From positions 1-64,000 of the forward strand of contig NZ_JABXWI010000023.1 in assembly GCF_014930365.1 (NCBI RefSeq): a stretch of 64,000 bases of DNA, in the 5' to 3' direction. How positions within the stretch are numbered: position 1 is the stretch's first letter; every line of letters starts with the position of its first letter. This document shows, in pieces, positions 44,094 to 52,361 of the stretch. The notes under the pieces were generated by a model. It did not search any database and was not told where the DNA came from. It saw nothing but the letters and a program-made list of their open reading frames with translations. Made by a program: the position numbers and the translations under genes. The DNA is from Streptomyces caniscabiei (GTDB lineage: Bacteria > Actinomycetota > Actinomycetes > Streptomycetales > Streptomycetaceae).

Positions 44094-44627
44094 TCACCGG
44101 AACAGCGAGTCGACGTAGTCCGCGCCGATGCCGACCTTGTCGTAGTGGGCGCGGCACAGCTCGATGTAGTCGTGGACGTCGAAGTAGCCGTCGGGCCGGC
44201 CGTTCTCGTCCAGCCAGATCAGGGGCCCCTTGACGATGAAGAACGCCTTCATCGGCTCGTTGCTCTCGTAGGCCACGAGGGTGTGTCCCTCGCCAGGCGC
44301 CTCGTAGACGAAGTCTCCGGCGCGCGCGGTCCAGGGCCGCTCCAGGTATCCCCACTTGCCGGAGAGCGTGTAGGCGAACACCTCGTGCGGGTGGTAGTGC
44401 CGGTTGACGAGTCCGGCCTCCTTGGCGCGCAGGATGTCGGCCCAGGAGTTGTCCTTGACGTTGATCCACAGCGGGCGCGAGCCGACGGTCTCGCTCAGCG
44501 GCGCGTAGTACCGGTCGTCGTCGGTGGCCACCTGCGACAGATACACCTCCGGCAGCGCGTCCGGCTTCAACGAGTTCTGGATCGGCTTCAGCCCCTTCCA
44601 GAATTCGGACCTGGCTTCCTCCGGCAT
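44094..44627 (-). CDS. Cupin of the 2,4'-dihydroxyacetophenone dioxygenase-like family
   Basis: A GGGAGG site precedes the ATG at 44627; the product has 177 residues. It is a single cupin: NRHYHPHEVFAYTLSGKWGYLERPWTARAGDFVYEAPGEGHTLVAY contains the two cupin motifs with His, His, Glu and His ligands for iron. The family includes a dioxygenase that cleaves hydroxyacetophenones. It lies 97 bases upstream of the alcohol dehydrogenase on the same strand and could belong to the same aromatic or ester catabolic group. Confidence 0.75.
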   Translation of the reverse strand: MPEEARSEFWKGLKPIQNSLKPDALPEVYLSQVATDDDRYYAPLSETVGSRPLWINVKDNSWADILRAKEAGLVNRHYHPHEVFAYTLSGKWGYLERPWTARAGDFVYEAPGEGHTLVAYESNEPMKAFFIVKGPLIWLDENGRPDGYFDVHDYIELCRAHYDKVGIGADYVDSLFR

Positions 44628-44765
44628 GCCTGCCTCCCTTTCGTCGTGGGTGGCCGACAGTGAACCCGAGAACCAGGGGCCGGGTCTTTCCTCCGGCAGA
44701 CATCACCGATTGCCTGTTCGGGACATCCCCGCCGAGAGCTTGCCCCGGCCCCTCCCTCGTACCGG

Positions 44766-45596
44766 TCAAGCCGCGAGATGCGGCGGAACCGCCAGATCCC
44801 CGTGGGAGAACAGACGCGCCAAGGCGGCTGGATCGTCCTTGGCGCAGGCGTCGGCGACCTCATCGATCAGCTGGTCGTAGTCGGTGCCGGTTCTGCCTTC
44901 GTAGGCGGCGGTCATACGGCCCCACTCGTCCCAGTTGAGTGTCTCCTGCTTGCAGAGCGCGGCGAGGTCACGGACGGCGTTGCCGCTGATCTCGGCCGGT
45001 CCCCAGGCATGTTCGGTGCCGGCCACACCGAACAGGGCCGGGTCGATCGAGCCAGCGCGGTAGCGGAGCCACGCCTCGCCCCCGGTGAGGAACTCGTCCG
45101 GAGCGAGGTCGTCCGGACGGTCGACGTAGCCCTGGCCGAGATGCTCGGTGTCGACACGCACCCAGCGGCCGTCGTGGTCGTCCCGGTACTCGGTGATCCA
45201 GTGATCGACGCCGCGGCCTGTGAGGAAGTAGGTGCCGAAACCGCAGCGGGCCCGGGAGGCGATACCCCGTGCCCGCAGGATCGCGCAGGCGATCGTGGCG
45301 AAGTGACGGCAGGTGCCGACCACCCGTGTCTCGGGCGTTCGGGGCTGGTGAAGCGGGGCGGGGTCCAGAGCGGTCAACGCACTGATCAGCTCGCTGACCG
45401 GCCGGATGTTCTTCTCCGCGATCCGGCTCTCGGAAATCCCCGACGCCGCGGCGTCCGCGGGCTGGATGACCAGACCCTGTACGGCGGCACAGATACCGGC
45501 CGGATCCTCCGGCAGCCCTTCGAGGAGCCGGAGCTGGGCCGACTCCAGGCTTGTGAAGGGCCCCGGTCGAGCGTAGTCGAACACGTCATTGGCCAT
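44766..45596 (-). CDS. Transglutaminase-like protein
   Basis: The 276-residue protein has a papain-like transglutaminase core. VVGTCRHFATIACAILRARGIASRARCGFGTYF holds the likely nucleophile Cys, VDHWITEYRD the His, and RWVRVDTEH the Asp. No signal peptide is present. Such bacterial proteins act as cysteine proteases or peptide-modifying enzymes. It is transcribed alone and is divergent from the gene at 45809. Confidence 0.75.
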   Translation of the reverse strand: MANDVFDYARPGPFTSLESAQLRLLEGLPEDPAGICAAVQGLVIQPADAAASGISESRIAEKNIRPVSELISALTALDPAPLHQPRTPETRVVGTCRHFATIACAILRARGIASRARCGFGTYFLTGRGVDHWITEYRDDHDGRWVRVDTEHLGQGYVDRPDDLAPDEFLTGGEAWLRYRAGSIDPALFGVAGTEHAWGPAEISGNAVRDLAALCKQETLNWDEWGRMTAAYEGRTGTDYDQLIDEVADACAKDDPAALARLFSHGDLAVPPHLAA

Positions 45597-45808
45597 GACG
45601 GTGCAGCGTACGGGCCGGGACTGACACCGGGACAGGGCTCAGCCGTCGCCGAGGCCTCCGAGGCAATGAACGAGGCGCTGTGCTGAGGAACGTGCCGACG
45701 CACGGAGCCCTTGCGTTCGTGTCACGTACGGCTGGAAGTGCACAACCGATCGCCCTGGTATGGCTGGAAGACCACTGGAAGACGCTGAAAGACCGCCGTG
45801 AAGGTGTC

Positions 45809-46654
45809 ATGAATCCGGCTACGGTCGGGCGCATGGATCGACTCTCCGAAATCGCCTTCCTCCTGCCCACGACGCCGGAATCGAGAGACTTCCTCGGCGG
45901 GCTGCGCTCGCTGCTGGCCGAAGTGGAGTACGCCGACTTCGCTGGGTCCACGGACACGGCGGGCGAGGTGGGTGGGGCGGTTGACCGGCTGACCCTCACC
46001 CCGCCACGCCCCGTCGGCGCCCTCCCGGTGACAACCTTTCAGCTGGCTGACGTAGCCGCGCCCGAAGTCGTGTTGGACACAGGCCACCGCATAGGTGTCC
46101 GTCGCGGTGACACGTCCGGTGCACAGCCCTTTTCTGTCGGCGTCACGATGGCCGACCTGACCCGGCGGCTGGCCGGGCACGTCGAGCGGGTCGACCACAC
46201 GGGCGTGAACCTGCCCGCTTGCGCCACCTCACCCCGGCAATGGGAGGACCTCGTGGGCGCACTGGCCTCGGCATCCACCATGTACCGCTATCCCACCGGC
46301 GAGGCATGGCCGTTCGTCATCCCCTCCACATCGGAAGAGTTCCTCGGCGACATCCACGACTTCGTCGTCGGTCGCGAGCCGCGGTTCGAGCTGGTCCATG
46401 ACCAGGGGACGACGCAGACGCAGTGGCAGTTCGCGCTGTGGACCGATCTGCCCCGCAGCCAACTGGAGCTGCTGTTTCCCGAGCCCGAAGGGATGGCGTT
46501 CCCCGGCCTCGACGAGATCTTCCGTACCGTCCCGGTCCGTCACTCCTGGCCGGGGCTCGGCATCCGATTCGACCTGTGCTACCGCATCGACGAGCACCCC
46601 TCCGACTGGGAGACCGGCGAATGGCTCGTCACCGAAGGCGGCCGTATCCGCTGA
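45809..46654 (+). CDS. Conserved protein of unknown function
   Basis: I chose ATG 45809 (GAAGG just upstream) over the longer frame from 45680, whose N-terminus overlaps the promoter region of the divergent gene. The product has 281 residues, is soluble and acidic, with MDRLSEIAFLLPTTPESRDFLGGL near the start and a C-terminal half rich in aromatic residues (WQFALWTDLPRSQLELLFPEPEGMAFPGLDEIFR). I see no catalytic motif and do not recognise the family. Confidence 0.65.
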   Translation: MNPATVGRMDRLSEIAFLLPTTPESRDFLGGLRSLLAEVEYADFAGSTDTAGEVGGAVDRLTLTPPRPVGALPVTTFQLADVAAPEVVLDTGHRIGVRRGDTSGAQPFSVGVTMADLTRRLAGHVERVDHTGVNLPACATSPRQWEDLVGALASASTMYRYPTGEAWPFVIPSTSEEFLGDIHDFVVGREPRFELVHDQGTTQTQWQFALWTDLPRSQLELLFPEPEGMAFPGLDEIFRTVPVRHSWPGLGIRFDLCYRIDEHPSDWETGEWLVTEGGRIR

Positions 46655-46813
46655 CTTCGGCTCCTGGACACCGGTGACACCGGAGTGCGGAACCGGCAGG
46701 CGATGACGCATGGCCGGCGGTTCCCCGGGACGGGTACGACACGTACCGTTCGGCGCGTCCGCTGGGGTTCGGCTCGACGCATTCGTCGGTGGCGGCAACG
46801 ACGAAAGTGAATG

Positions 46814-46841
46814 GCTGACGCCGCTGCAACGCGGTTACTGT
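46814..46841 (+). promoter_or_regulatory. Candidate promoter for a leaderless gene
   Basis: CTGACG at 46814-46819 and TACTGT at 46836-46841 are 16 bases apart. The -10 hexamer ends 6 bases before ATG 46848, the spacing seen when transcription begins at the start codon. Confidence 0.4.
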
Positions 46842-46847
46842 GCGCGC

Positions 46848-47570
46848 ATGTCGTACCGACTCGACGCTGTCATAGGTGACTTCGACCGCTTGCGGAGCTG
46901 GGCGGACGGAGTGACGGGAGCCGTGGTCGCCCCGCTCGCGCAGCGCCTGGGGCTGCTGCCGCTTTCCGCCGGGCTCCGCGGAGACCTGCCGCGCATACTG
47001 CGCGACCTCTCACAGAGCGGGCCGATGGCGCATGTGGAAGCGGACTTCTGGGGCGGCGACGGAGAGCAGACCGCCACCGTGTGGCGGGCTGGTGCACAGG
47101 AATGGGGGCCGGCGCATACCTCTGAGTTCAGCGGTTCGCGGGAGGACTGGCCCATCAACGCGGCGCTCGCCCGGCTCGGCGCGGCGCCGGCCGGTCCCGG
47201 CGCTCCGGACTACCGCGATCTGTTCATGGAAGTGGGCCTGGGCCAAGGACGGGACGAGGAGGACTGGCGGCGGGCCGCCGCTGAGTCCCGCGATGCGACC
47301 GACTACGACGAGTGGTACGCGAGCGAGCAGGCCCGACGCGAGTCCGCGGAGCGCGCGGCGGCCGAGCGGGCCGCCACTCAGCGGCTGCCCGACATCCCGG
47401 TGCCCCTCAACGGCAGGGAAATCAGCATCCTGCTCGGCATACCGCCGGGCCGCAGGATCGGGGCAGCCATCCGCCACCTCCAGCACATGCACGTCGACCG
47501 CGGGCGCCCGGTGTCCCGCGAGGAGGCCGAAGCCGCACTGCGGACCTGGGCAGCCCAGCCAGAGGTCTGA
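46848..47570 (+). CDS. Hypothetical protein with C-terminal helical DNA-binding-like part
   Basis: ATG 46848 lacks a ribosome site and sits just after a -10-like TACTGT, suggesting a leaderless transcript. The 240-residue protein has a globular N-terminal part (YRLDAVIGDFDRLRSWADGVTG), an Arg/Glu-rich helix (SEQARRESAERAAAERAA), then PVPLNGREISILLGIPPGRRIGAAIRHLQ, which resembles the helical tail of nucleotidyltransferase or HD-type RNA enzymes, and a short end. I cannot assign a function. Confidence 0.6.
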   Translation: MSYRLDAVIGDFDRLRSWADGVTGAVVAPLAQRLGLLPLSAGLRGDLPRILRDLSQSGPMAHVEADFWGGDGEQTATVWRAGAQEWGPAHTSEFSGSREDWPINAALARLGAAPAGPGAPDYRDLFMEVGLGQGRDEEDWRRAAAESRDATDYDEWYASEQARRESAERAAAERAATQRLPDIPVPLNGREISILLGIPPGRRIGAAIRHLQHMHVDRGRPVSREEAEAALRTWAAQPEV

Positions 47571-47844
47571 CGCCCCCGCCACCACGGAAGGGCGGGCCGC
47601 CCGGCCCCTCCGCCTCTCGACAAGACGGGCGGCCGGCCCGGCGGCCTACGCTCCGTCAGCCAGGCCCACAACTGGCGACGTTCATGGCTGGACCCTGCCG
47701 AAGGCTGCCGTGATACTTTCGTGCCGCCGTGCATGACCGCGCAGCCAGGGAGGTGAGACCGATCAATACCGTGACACGTCGGGTCTCCCTTCCTCGCATG
47801 GCCTAGGGAGCACCCGCGATCCATCCTGAAAGGCTGGAATCGCT

Positions 47845-48576
47845 ATGCACTTCACTTCTGAGATGCTCCGCGACTGCGTCCGCGAACAGCTCTTCGTCAT
47901 CGACGACATTCCGGGCGTCCTGTGGACGCCGGGCAATGCCGCCGGTACCCGTCCCCTCATCGTGATGGGCCACGGTGGCGGCCAGCACAAGAAAGCACCC
48001 GACATCCTGAATCTTGCCCGCCGTTTCGTGACGGAGGCCGGGTTCGCTGTGGTGGCCGTCGACGTGCCGAACCATGGGGAGCGGCCCGCGGACGAGAAGT
48101 ACCATCGCATCGCAGCCGAGAACCAGGCGCGTGTGGAGGCCGGGGAGGAGCCGGCGCCGCTCATCGCCGCTTTCCAGGCCCTCGTGGCCCGCCAGACCGT
48201 TCCGGAGTGGCGCGGGGTCCTGGACGCGGTCCAGCAGCTCGATGACGTCGGTGCCGGCCCCGTGGGCTACTGGGGAGTCTCGCTGGGATGCGGGCTCGGC
48301 GTCCCCTTCGTCGCTGCCGAACCCCGCATCCACGCAGCCGTGTTGGGCCTGGGCGGCGCTTTGGCCTCGGGTGCGGACGCGGCACGGATCACGATTCCGG
48401 TGGAGTTCTTGGTGCAGTGGGACGATGAGCGCGTGCCGCGAGAGCAGAGCCTGGCGCTGTTCGACGCCTTCGCCTCGGCCGACAAGACGCTCCACGCGAA
48501 CCCCGGCAAACACGGGGAGATGCCCGCGCACGAGCTGGACAGTTCGCTGACGTTCTTCGCCCGCCACCTCACCTGA
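47845..48576 (+). CDS. Alpha/beta hydrolase
   Basis: The 243-residue cytosolic protein has the alpha/beta-hydrolase fold: VMGHGGGQHKKAP (oxyanion region), AVDVPNHGERPADE, the nucleophile elbow GYWGVSLGCGLG, the acidic member near VQWDDERVPREQSLALFD, and the His in GKHGEMPAHE. It resembles dienelactone hydrolase or small esterase types. It stands alone. The substrate is unknown. Confidence 0.83.
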   Translation: MHFTSEMLRDCVREQLFVIDDIPGVLWTPGNAAGTRPLIVMGHGGGQHKKAPDILNLARRFVTEAGFAVVAVDVPNHGERPADEKYHRIAAENQARVEAGEEPAPLIAAFQALVARQTVPEWRGVLDAVQQLDDVGAGPVGYWGVSLGCGLGVPFVAAEPRIHAAVLGLGGALASGADAARITIPVEFLVQWDDERVPREQSLALFDAFASADKTLHANPGKHGEMPAHELDSSLTFFARHLT

Positions 48577-49162
48577 AACCAGCAGCCCTGCGGCGACCGG
48601 CACGCGCTGATCACCCCATCGAGTCGCCGTCAACACGTCTCCGGCGTGCACCTGGAGATCGCAGGGCAGACGGTATGCCCACATGAATCGTCCCCGGCTG
48701 AGCCTCGGTTCGAGCCGGTCCCAGGCTCGCCGGTCTTCCATGCGGGACACAAAACGTCCATCGTCGCGAGAATGCGCCTCCGAAAGGGCCCCGCAGTCCA
48801 AGCGCGTTGACGGACTGTCCGTCCACGCGCCCGAATGTCGCACATCGCCCGAGATTGCGCACGACTTCCAGCGGGCGCATGGTGGAAACAGAGTGGCTGT
48901 GACGGTAAGCCGCGCAATGTCCGGGAAGGTGCGCATCTTCCAGGCGGGTTCTCTGTCGGCGCCGGCCATGAGGTAGATGGATTCCCCGGCTTCTCCTCGC
49001 TGATCAAACTCGGTGCCAGAGCCCAGGTTCGACGTGGGCCGGCACCATCCCGGAGCCATCACCAAGATGTCCCTGCGTTTCGCGAAAAGTGGTTCAGTCG
49101 AAAAGCGGTTCAGTCGGACAGCGGCGAACAGTGCCGCAGTAAACATGAAGGGAGGGAAGGCT
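48577..49162. other. Gap of 586 bases without a supported gene
   Basis: The region between the hydrolase and the M23 gene has somewhat lower GC and only short, weakly protein-like frames on both strands. It contains the 16-base tandem repeat at 49084-49115. It probably holds the promoter of the protease trio. Confidence 0.5.
49084..49115 (+). repeat. 16-base tandem direct repeat before the M23 gene
   Basis: GAAAAGTGGTTCAGTC at 49084-49099 is followed directly by GAAAAGCGGTTCAGTC at 49100-49115, 15 of 16 bases identical, 47 bases before the M23 start. Tandem sites of this kind often bind an activator or repressor. Confidence 0.6.
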
Positions 49163-49813
49163 ATGTCTGCATTGGCACCCTTCCCAGGAGCGACCTTCTT
49201 CCACAAGGGACAGCGCAGTCCCGTGATCAGCGCGATGGGCAAACGGCTCGTGGCGGAAGGATGCGGGAAGTACCAGTCCGGTCCTGGTCCCGAGTGGACC
49301 GTTGCCGATCAACAGTCGTACGCCGCATGGCAGCGCAAGCTCAAGTTCCAGGGGGCCGATGCCAACGGCATTCCGGGCAAGACCTCGTGGGACCGACTCC
49401 GCGTCCCGACAGCGCCCGCTCCTTCTCCCCCTGGTGCTCGCGTCGCGTCCCCCGTGCAGGGAAAGGGCGTCACCACCCCCTACCGGAAGAAGGGGCCCCA
49501 CTGGAGCCTGGGTTACCACACCGGTGCGGACTACGCCGCTCCGGAGGGCACACCGTGTGTCGCGGTGCGCAGCGGTTCGATCGTCCGAAGCGGGAAGGAC
49601 AGCAGTTTCGGCCTCTTTCTCGTGCTTCGCGCCGGCGGATCCGACTTCTGGTACTGCCACCTGTCCGAGCGAACGGTGAACAGCGGTTCCGTGAAAGCTG
49701 GGCAGAAGATCGGAGAAGTCGGCTCCACCGGCAACGCCACCGGCCCTCACCTCCACTTCGAGAAGCGTCCGGCCGGCGGCGGCTTCGGATCCGACGTGCG
49801 TCCCGACTGGTAG
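49163..49813 (+). CDS. M23 peptidase with peptidoglycan-binding domain, no signal peptide
   Basis: ATG 49163 follows GGGAGGGAAGG; the product has 216 residues. Residues about 10-80 are the peptidoglycan-binding type found in actinophage and Streptomyces lysins (FHKGQRSPVISAMGKRLV, AWQRKLKFQGADANGIPGKTSWDRL). The rest is an LytM/M23 metallopeptidase with zinc ligands His119 and Asp123 in HTGAD, His198 in HLHFE, and His166 and His196 as catalytic partners. It should cut peptide cross-links in the cell wall. No signal peptide or membrane segment is visible, so it needs a holin-like route, lysis or a nonclassical exit. Confidence 0.87.
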   Translation: MSALAPFPGATFFHKGQRSPVISAMGKRLVAEGCGKYQSGPGPEWTVADQQSYAAWQRKLKFQGADANGIPGKTSWDRLRVPTAPAPSPPGARVASPVQGKGVTTPYRKKGPHWSLGYHTGADYAAPEGTPCVAVRSGSIVRSGKDSSFGLFLVLRAGGSDFWYCHLSERTVNSGSVKAGQKIGEVGSTGNATGPHLHFEKRPAGGGFGSDVRPDW

Positions 49814-50049
49814 TTCTCAGACGCAGTCCGGTCCTCGTTCGCCTGCGAAGCGACCGATGATGCCCATGCACTTCACTACCGCCCTTGAGAGGGCTGCTCA
49901 AGGTGCGCCAGGGGCGAAATGGCGTGTGCCGCCCGCGATGCCTACGCTGGTATCAGAGGCAATGTGGCACGAAGGGTCGCCGACGTGAGAGCAATGTCGG
50001 CGCAACGAGTTCGTACGGACCGTGCCGCTCACCGGATCAGGTGGGGAAG

Positions 50050-50343
50050 ATGCGCTCTCACAAACTTGGCTCCGCCGCGAGGCGCGCGCTGTCGGATGTC
50101 GGCGAGGCGGTCGACTCCACCCCCTTCCAGGTGCTCATCCGGGTGAAAGGCGAACCCGGTGAAGAACAGCGACGGCAGATCGCCGACGCCGGCGCACGGG
50201 TCGGTATGGCTGCGGGCGATGTCCTGACCGCGACGGTCGCCCCCGGCGACATCGGGCGCCTGACGGAGGTCGACTGTGTCGATTACGTGGAGCTGTCCGA
50301 ACCCCTCCACCCCGAGACGGGCACCCGACCACGGAAATCTTGA
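50050..50343 (+). CDS. Free-standing I9-like (subtilase propeptide/inhibitor) domain protein
   Basis: ATG 50050 follows GTGGGGAAG and gives 97 residues without a signal peptide. FQVLIRVKGEPGEEQRRQIADAGARVGMAAGDVLTATVAPGDIGRLTEVDCVDYVELSEPLHPE aligns by eye with residues about 38-105 of the subtilase encoded 71 bases downstream (VRVLVRMAEGHGADDLAEL, RAGDVVGGEIGIDRLTELDE, VSYVEASRPT). Such domains fold and inhibit subtilases. The protein is therefore likely to be a separate inhibitor or chaperone of its neighbour. Confidence 0.65.
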   Translation: MRSHKLGSAARRALSDVGEAVDSTPFQVLIRVKGEPGEEQRRQIADAGARVGMAAGDVLTATVAPGDIGRLTEVDCVDYVELSEPLHPETGTRPRKS

Positions 50344-50414
50344 TCGCCTGATCGTTGTCGCCTGTCCTGCGAGGACTGGAGGGCTGGCGATGTTCGCCAG
50401 AGAGAAGGATGCTC

Positions 50415-52208
50415 ATGCTCGACTCACGGCTGAAGTTCCTGCAGTCCCGGGCCGAGGACGGCCCGGCTGAGCTGGTGGGCCTGGAGGCCACCGGCCGTTT
50501 CGCGCTCACGACCGAAGGGGTGAGGACCCCTCGTGTGCGTGTACTGGTGCGCATGGCGGAGGGGCACGGCGCCGACGACCTGGCAGAGCTGTCGCAGCAC
50601 ATGGGACTGACGGTACACATCCGGGCCGGCGATGTGGTCGGCGGCGAGATCGGCATCGACCGTCTCACGGAGCTCGACGAGTCGGAAGCGGTCAGCTACG
50701 TCGAAGCGTCCCGACCCACTCTCACGGAGCTGGACGCCGCCGTGCCCGAGACCCATGCCGACAAGGTGCACACCGGACCACCCGGACTGCGTGGCGCCGG
50801 TGTGATCGTGGGTGTGGTCGACAGCGGCATCGACTGGCGCCACGGCTGCTTCCGGGACCCGACCGGGAAGACCCGCATCCTGCGCATCTGGGACCAGAAC
50901 CTCACTCCTGAAGCGGGGGAAGCCTCACCGGCGCCGTTCGGCCATGGAGTGGAATACCAACGTTCCGCGATCGACGACGCATTGAGCTCCCCGAACCCGT
51001 TGGGCATGGTGCGGCACATGGACGACAGCGTCGGCCACGGCACCCATGTGGCCGGCATCGCCGCCGGTGACGGGTCATCGGCCGGGAACGGCCAACCGGA
51101 GTTCACCTTTGTCGGCGTCGCCCCCGAGGCGGAGCTGGTGGTGGTGGCCAACCGGGTCACGACCGAAGCCCTGGGCGATTCCATGGGTACGCTCGAGGCC
51201 GTCGGCTACGTCTTCAAGGTCGCCGAGACCCTCGGGCGTCCGGCAGTCGTCAACATCAGCCAGGGCGACAATCTGGGACCGCACGACGGGTCCAGCCTGC
51301 TGGAACGCGGCATCGACAACCTGCTCGACACTCCGGGGCGTGCGCTGGTGAAGTCCGCGGGCAACGCGGCGAACGCCGGCGTACACGCGACGGGGCAGGT
51401 GACGGAGGGGGACAGCGACGTCGTCTCGTTCCTGGTACCTGTCGGCGACGACACACCGGACACGCTGGACATCTGGTACTCCGGCGCCGACCGTATCTCC
51501 CTGCGGATCACACCCCCCAACGGAACGGCGAGCGTCGAGATCGACCCCGGCACCACCAGTACGGAGGTGGATCTCTCCGGTGGCAACAAGGCCTTCGTCG
51601 ACTCCGTCGTGCACCACTCCCTGAACGGCGACAACCGGATCTACGTGCAGTTGAGCCCGGGAAGCCAGACAGCGATCCGGCCCGGCACCTGGAGCCTGAC
51701 GCTCATCGGCCAGACCGTTGCCGACAGCGGCCGCTGGCACGCCTGGATGGAGAGGGGGCGGACCGTTCCCCAGTTCATCGGTGCGCACCGCAACGACGAG
51801 ACCACCATCTCCGTGCCCGGGACCAGTCGGAAGGTCGTCACCGCCGCCTCCTACATCACCAAAGGCGCGGGACAGGGGAACCTTTCCACCTTCTCCAGCC
51901 GGGGTCCCACCCGCGACGGCCGCCACGCACCGACGCTCGCCGCACCGGGCCAGGCCATCACCTCGGCGCTGGTAGGAGCCGCAGGATCGAGCCAGTACCA
52001 GCCCATGTCCGGTACGAGCATGGCCGCACCGCATCTCACCGGGGTGTGCGCCCTCATGTTCCAGTCGAGTCCCACGCTGACCCAGGACGACCTCGTCCTG
52101 CTCCTGACCAGCTCGGCCCGGCTGGACCCGTTCACCGGCGGGGCACCCGGCGACGACTGGGGAGCGGGCAAGGTGGACGCCGCAGCGGCGGTCGACGCCA
52201 TCCCTTGA
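50415..52208 (+). CDS. Intracellular-type S8 subtilase with N-terminal I9-like domain and jelly-roll insert
   Basis: I chose ATG 50415, six bases after AGAAGG; ATG 50409 is possible. The 597-residue protein has no signal peptide. Residues about 35-110 are an I9-like domain. The catalytic triad is Asp136 in VVDSGIDW, His208 in GHGTHVAG and Ser535 in GTSMAAPH. Between His and Ser lies an insert of about 120 residues (about 335-455) rich in beta strands, resembling the jelly-roll of clostridial spore Csp subtilases. It ends at a bidirectional terminator. Lack of export and an adjacent inhibitor-like protein suggest controlled proteolysis inside the cell or after lysis. Confidence 0.87.
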   Translation: MLDSRLKFLQSRAEDGPAELVGLEATGRFALTTEGVRTPRVRVLVRMAEGHGADDLAELSQHMGLTVHIRAGDVVGGEIGIDRLTELDESEAVSYVEASRPTLTELDAAVPETHADKVHTGPPGLRGAGVIVGVVDSGIDWRHGCFRDPTGKTRILRIWDQNLTPEAGEASPAPFGHGVEYQRSAIDDALSSPNPLGMVRHMDDSVGHGTHVAGIAAGDGSSAGNGQPEFTFVGVAPEAELVVVANRVTTEALGDSMGTLEAVGYVFKVAETLGRPAVVNISQGDNLGPHDGSSLLERGIDNLLDTPGRALVKSAGNAANAGVHATGQVTEGDSDVVSFLVPVGDDTPDTLDIWYSGADRISLRITPPNGTASVEIDPGTTSTEVDLSGGNKAFVDSVVHHSLNGDNRIYVQLSPGSQTAIRPGTWSLTLIGQTVADSGRWHAWMERGRTVPQFIGAHRNDETTISVPGTSRKVVTAASYITKGAGQGNLSTFSSRGPTRDGRHAPTLAAPGQAITSALVGAAGSSQYQPMSGTSMAAPHLTGVCALMFQSSPTLTQDDLVLLLTSSARLDPFTGGAPGDDWGAGKVDAAAAVDAIP

Positions 52209-52286
52209 CCCAGAGCCGGCCGTCGGCGGTGAGGCCGACGATGTGCAGCCCTTCGGATGTCTGGCCGAGACTGGGATGCCAGCCAT

Positions 52287-52317
52287 AATGCCCCGGGGCT
52301 CATGGCCCCGGGGCATT
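52287..52317. terminator. Bidirectional terminator
   Basis: AATGCCCCGGGGC at 52287-52299 and its complement at 52305-52317 form a 13-base stem with a five-base loop, between the convergent subtilase and acyl-CoA dehydrogenase genes. Confidence 0.8.
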
Positions 52318-52361
52318 CGCGGGCGCGGTCCACCGTCAGACCGCCGGGTCTCGGCGCAATC

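Noticed and set aside
48611..49012. Short frames upstream of the M23 gene
   Set aside because: No ribosome sites, no motifs and competing frames on both strands; nothing supports a gene.
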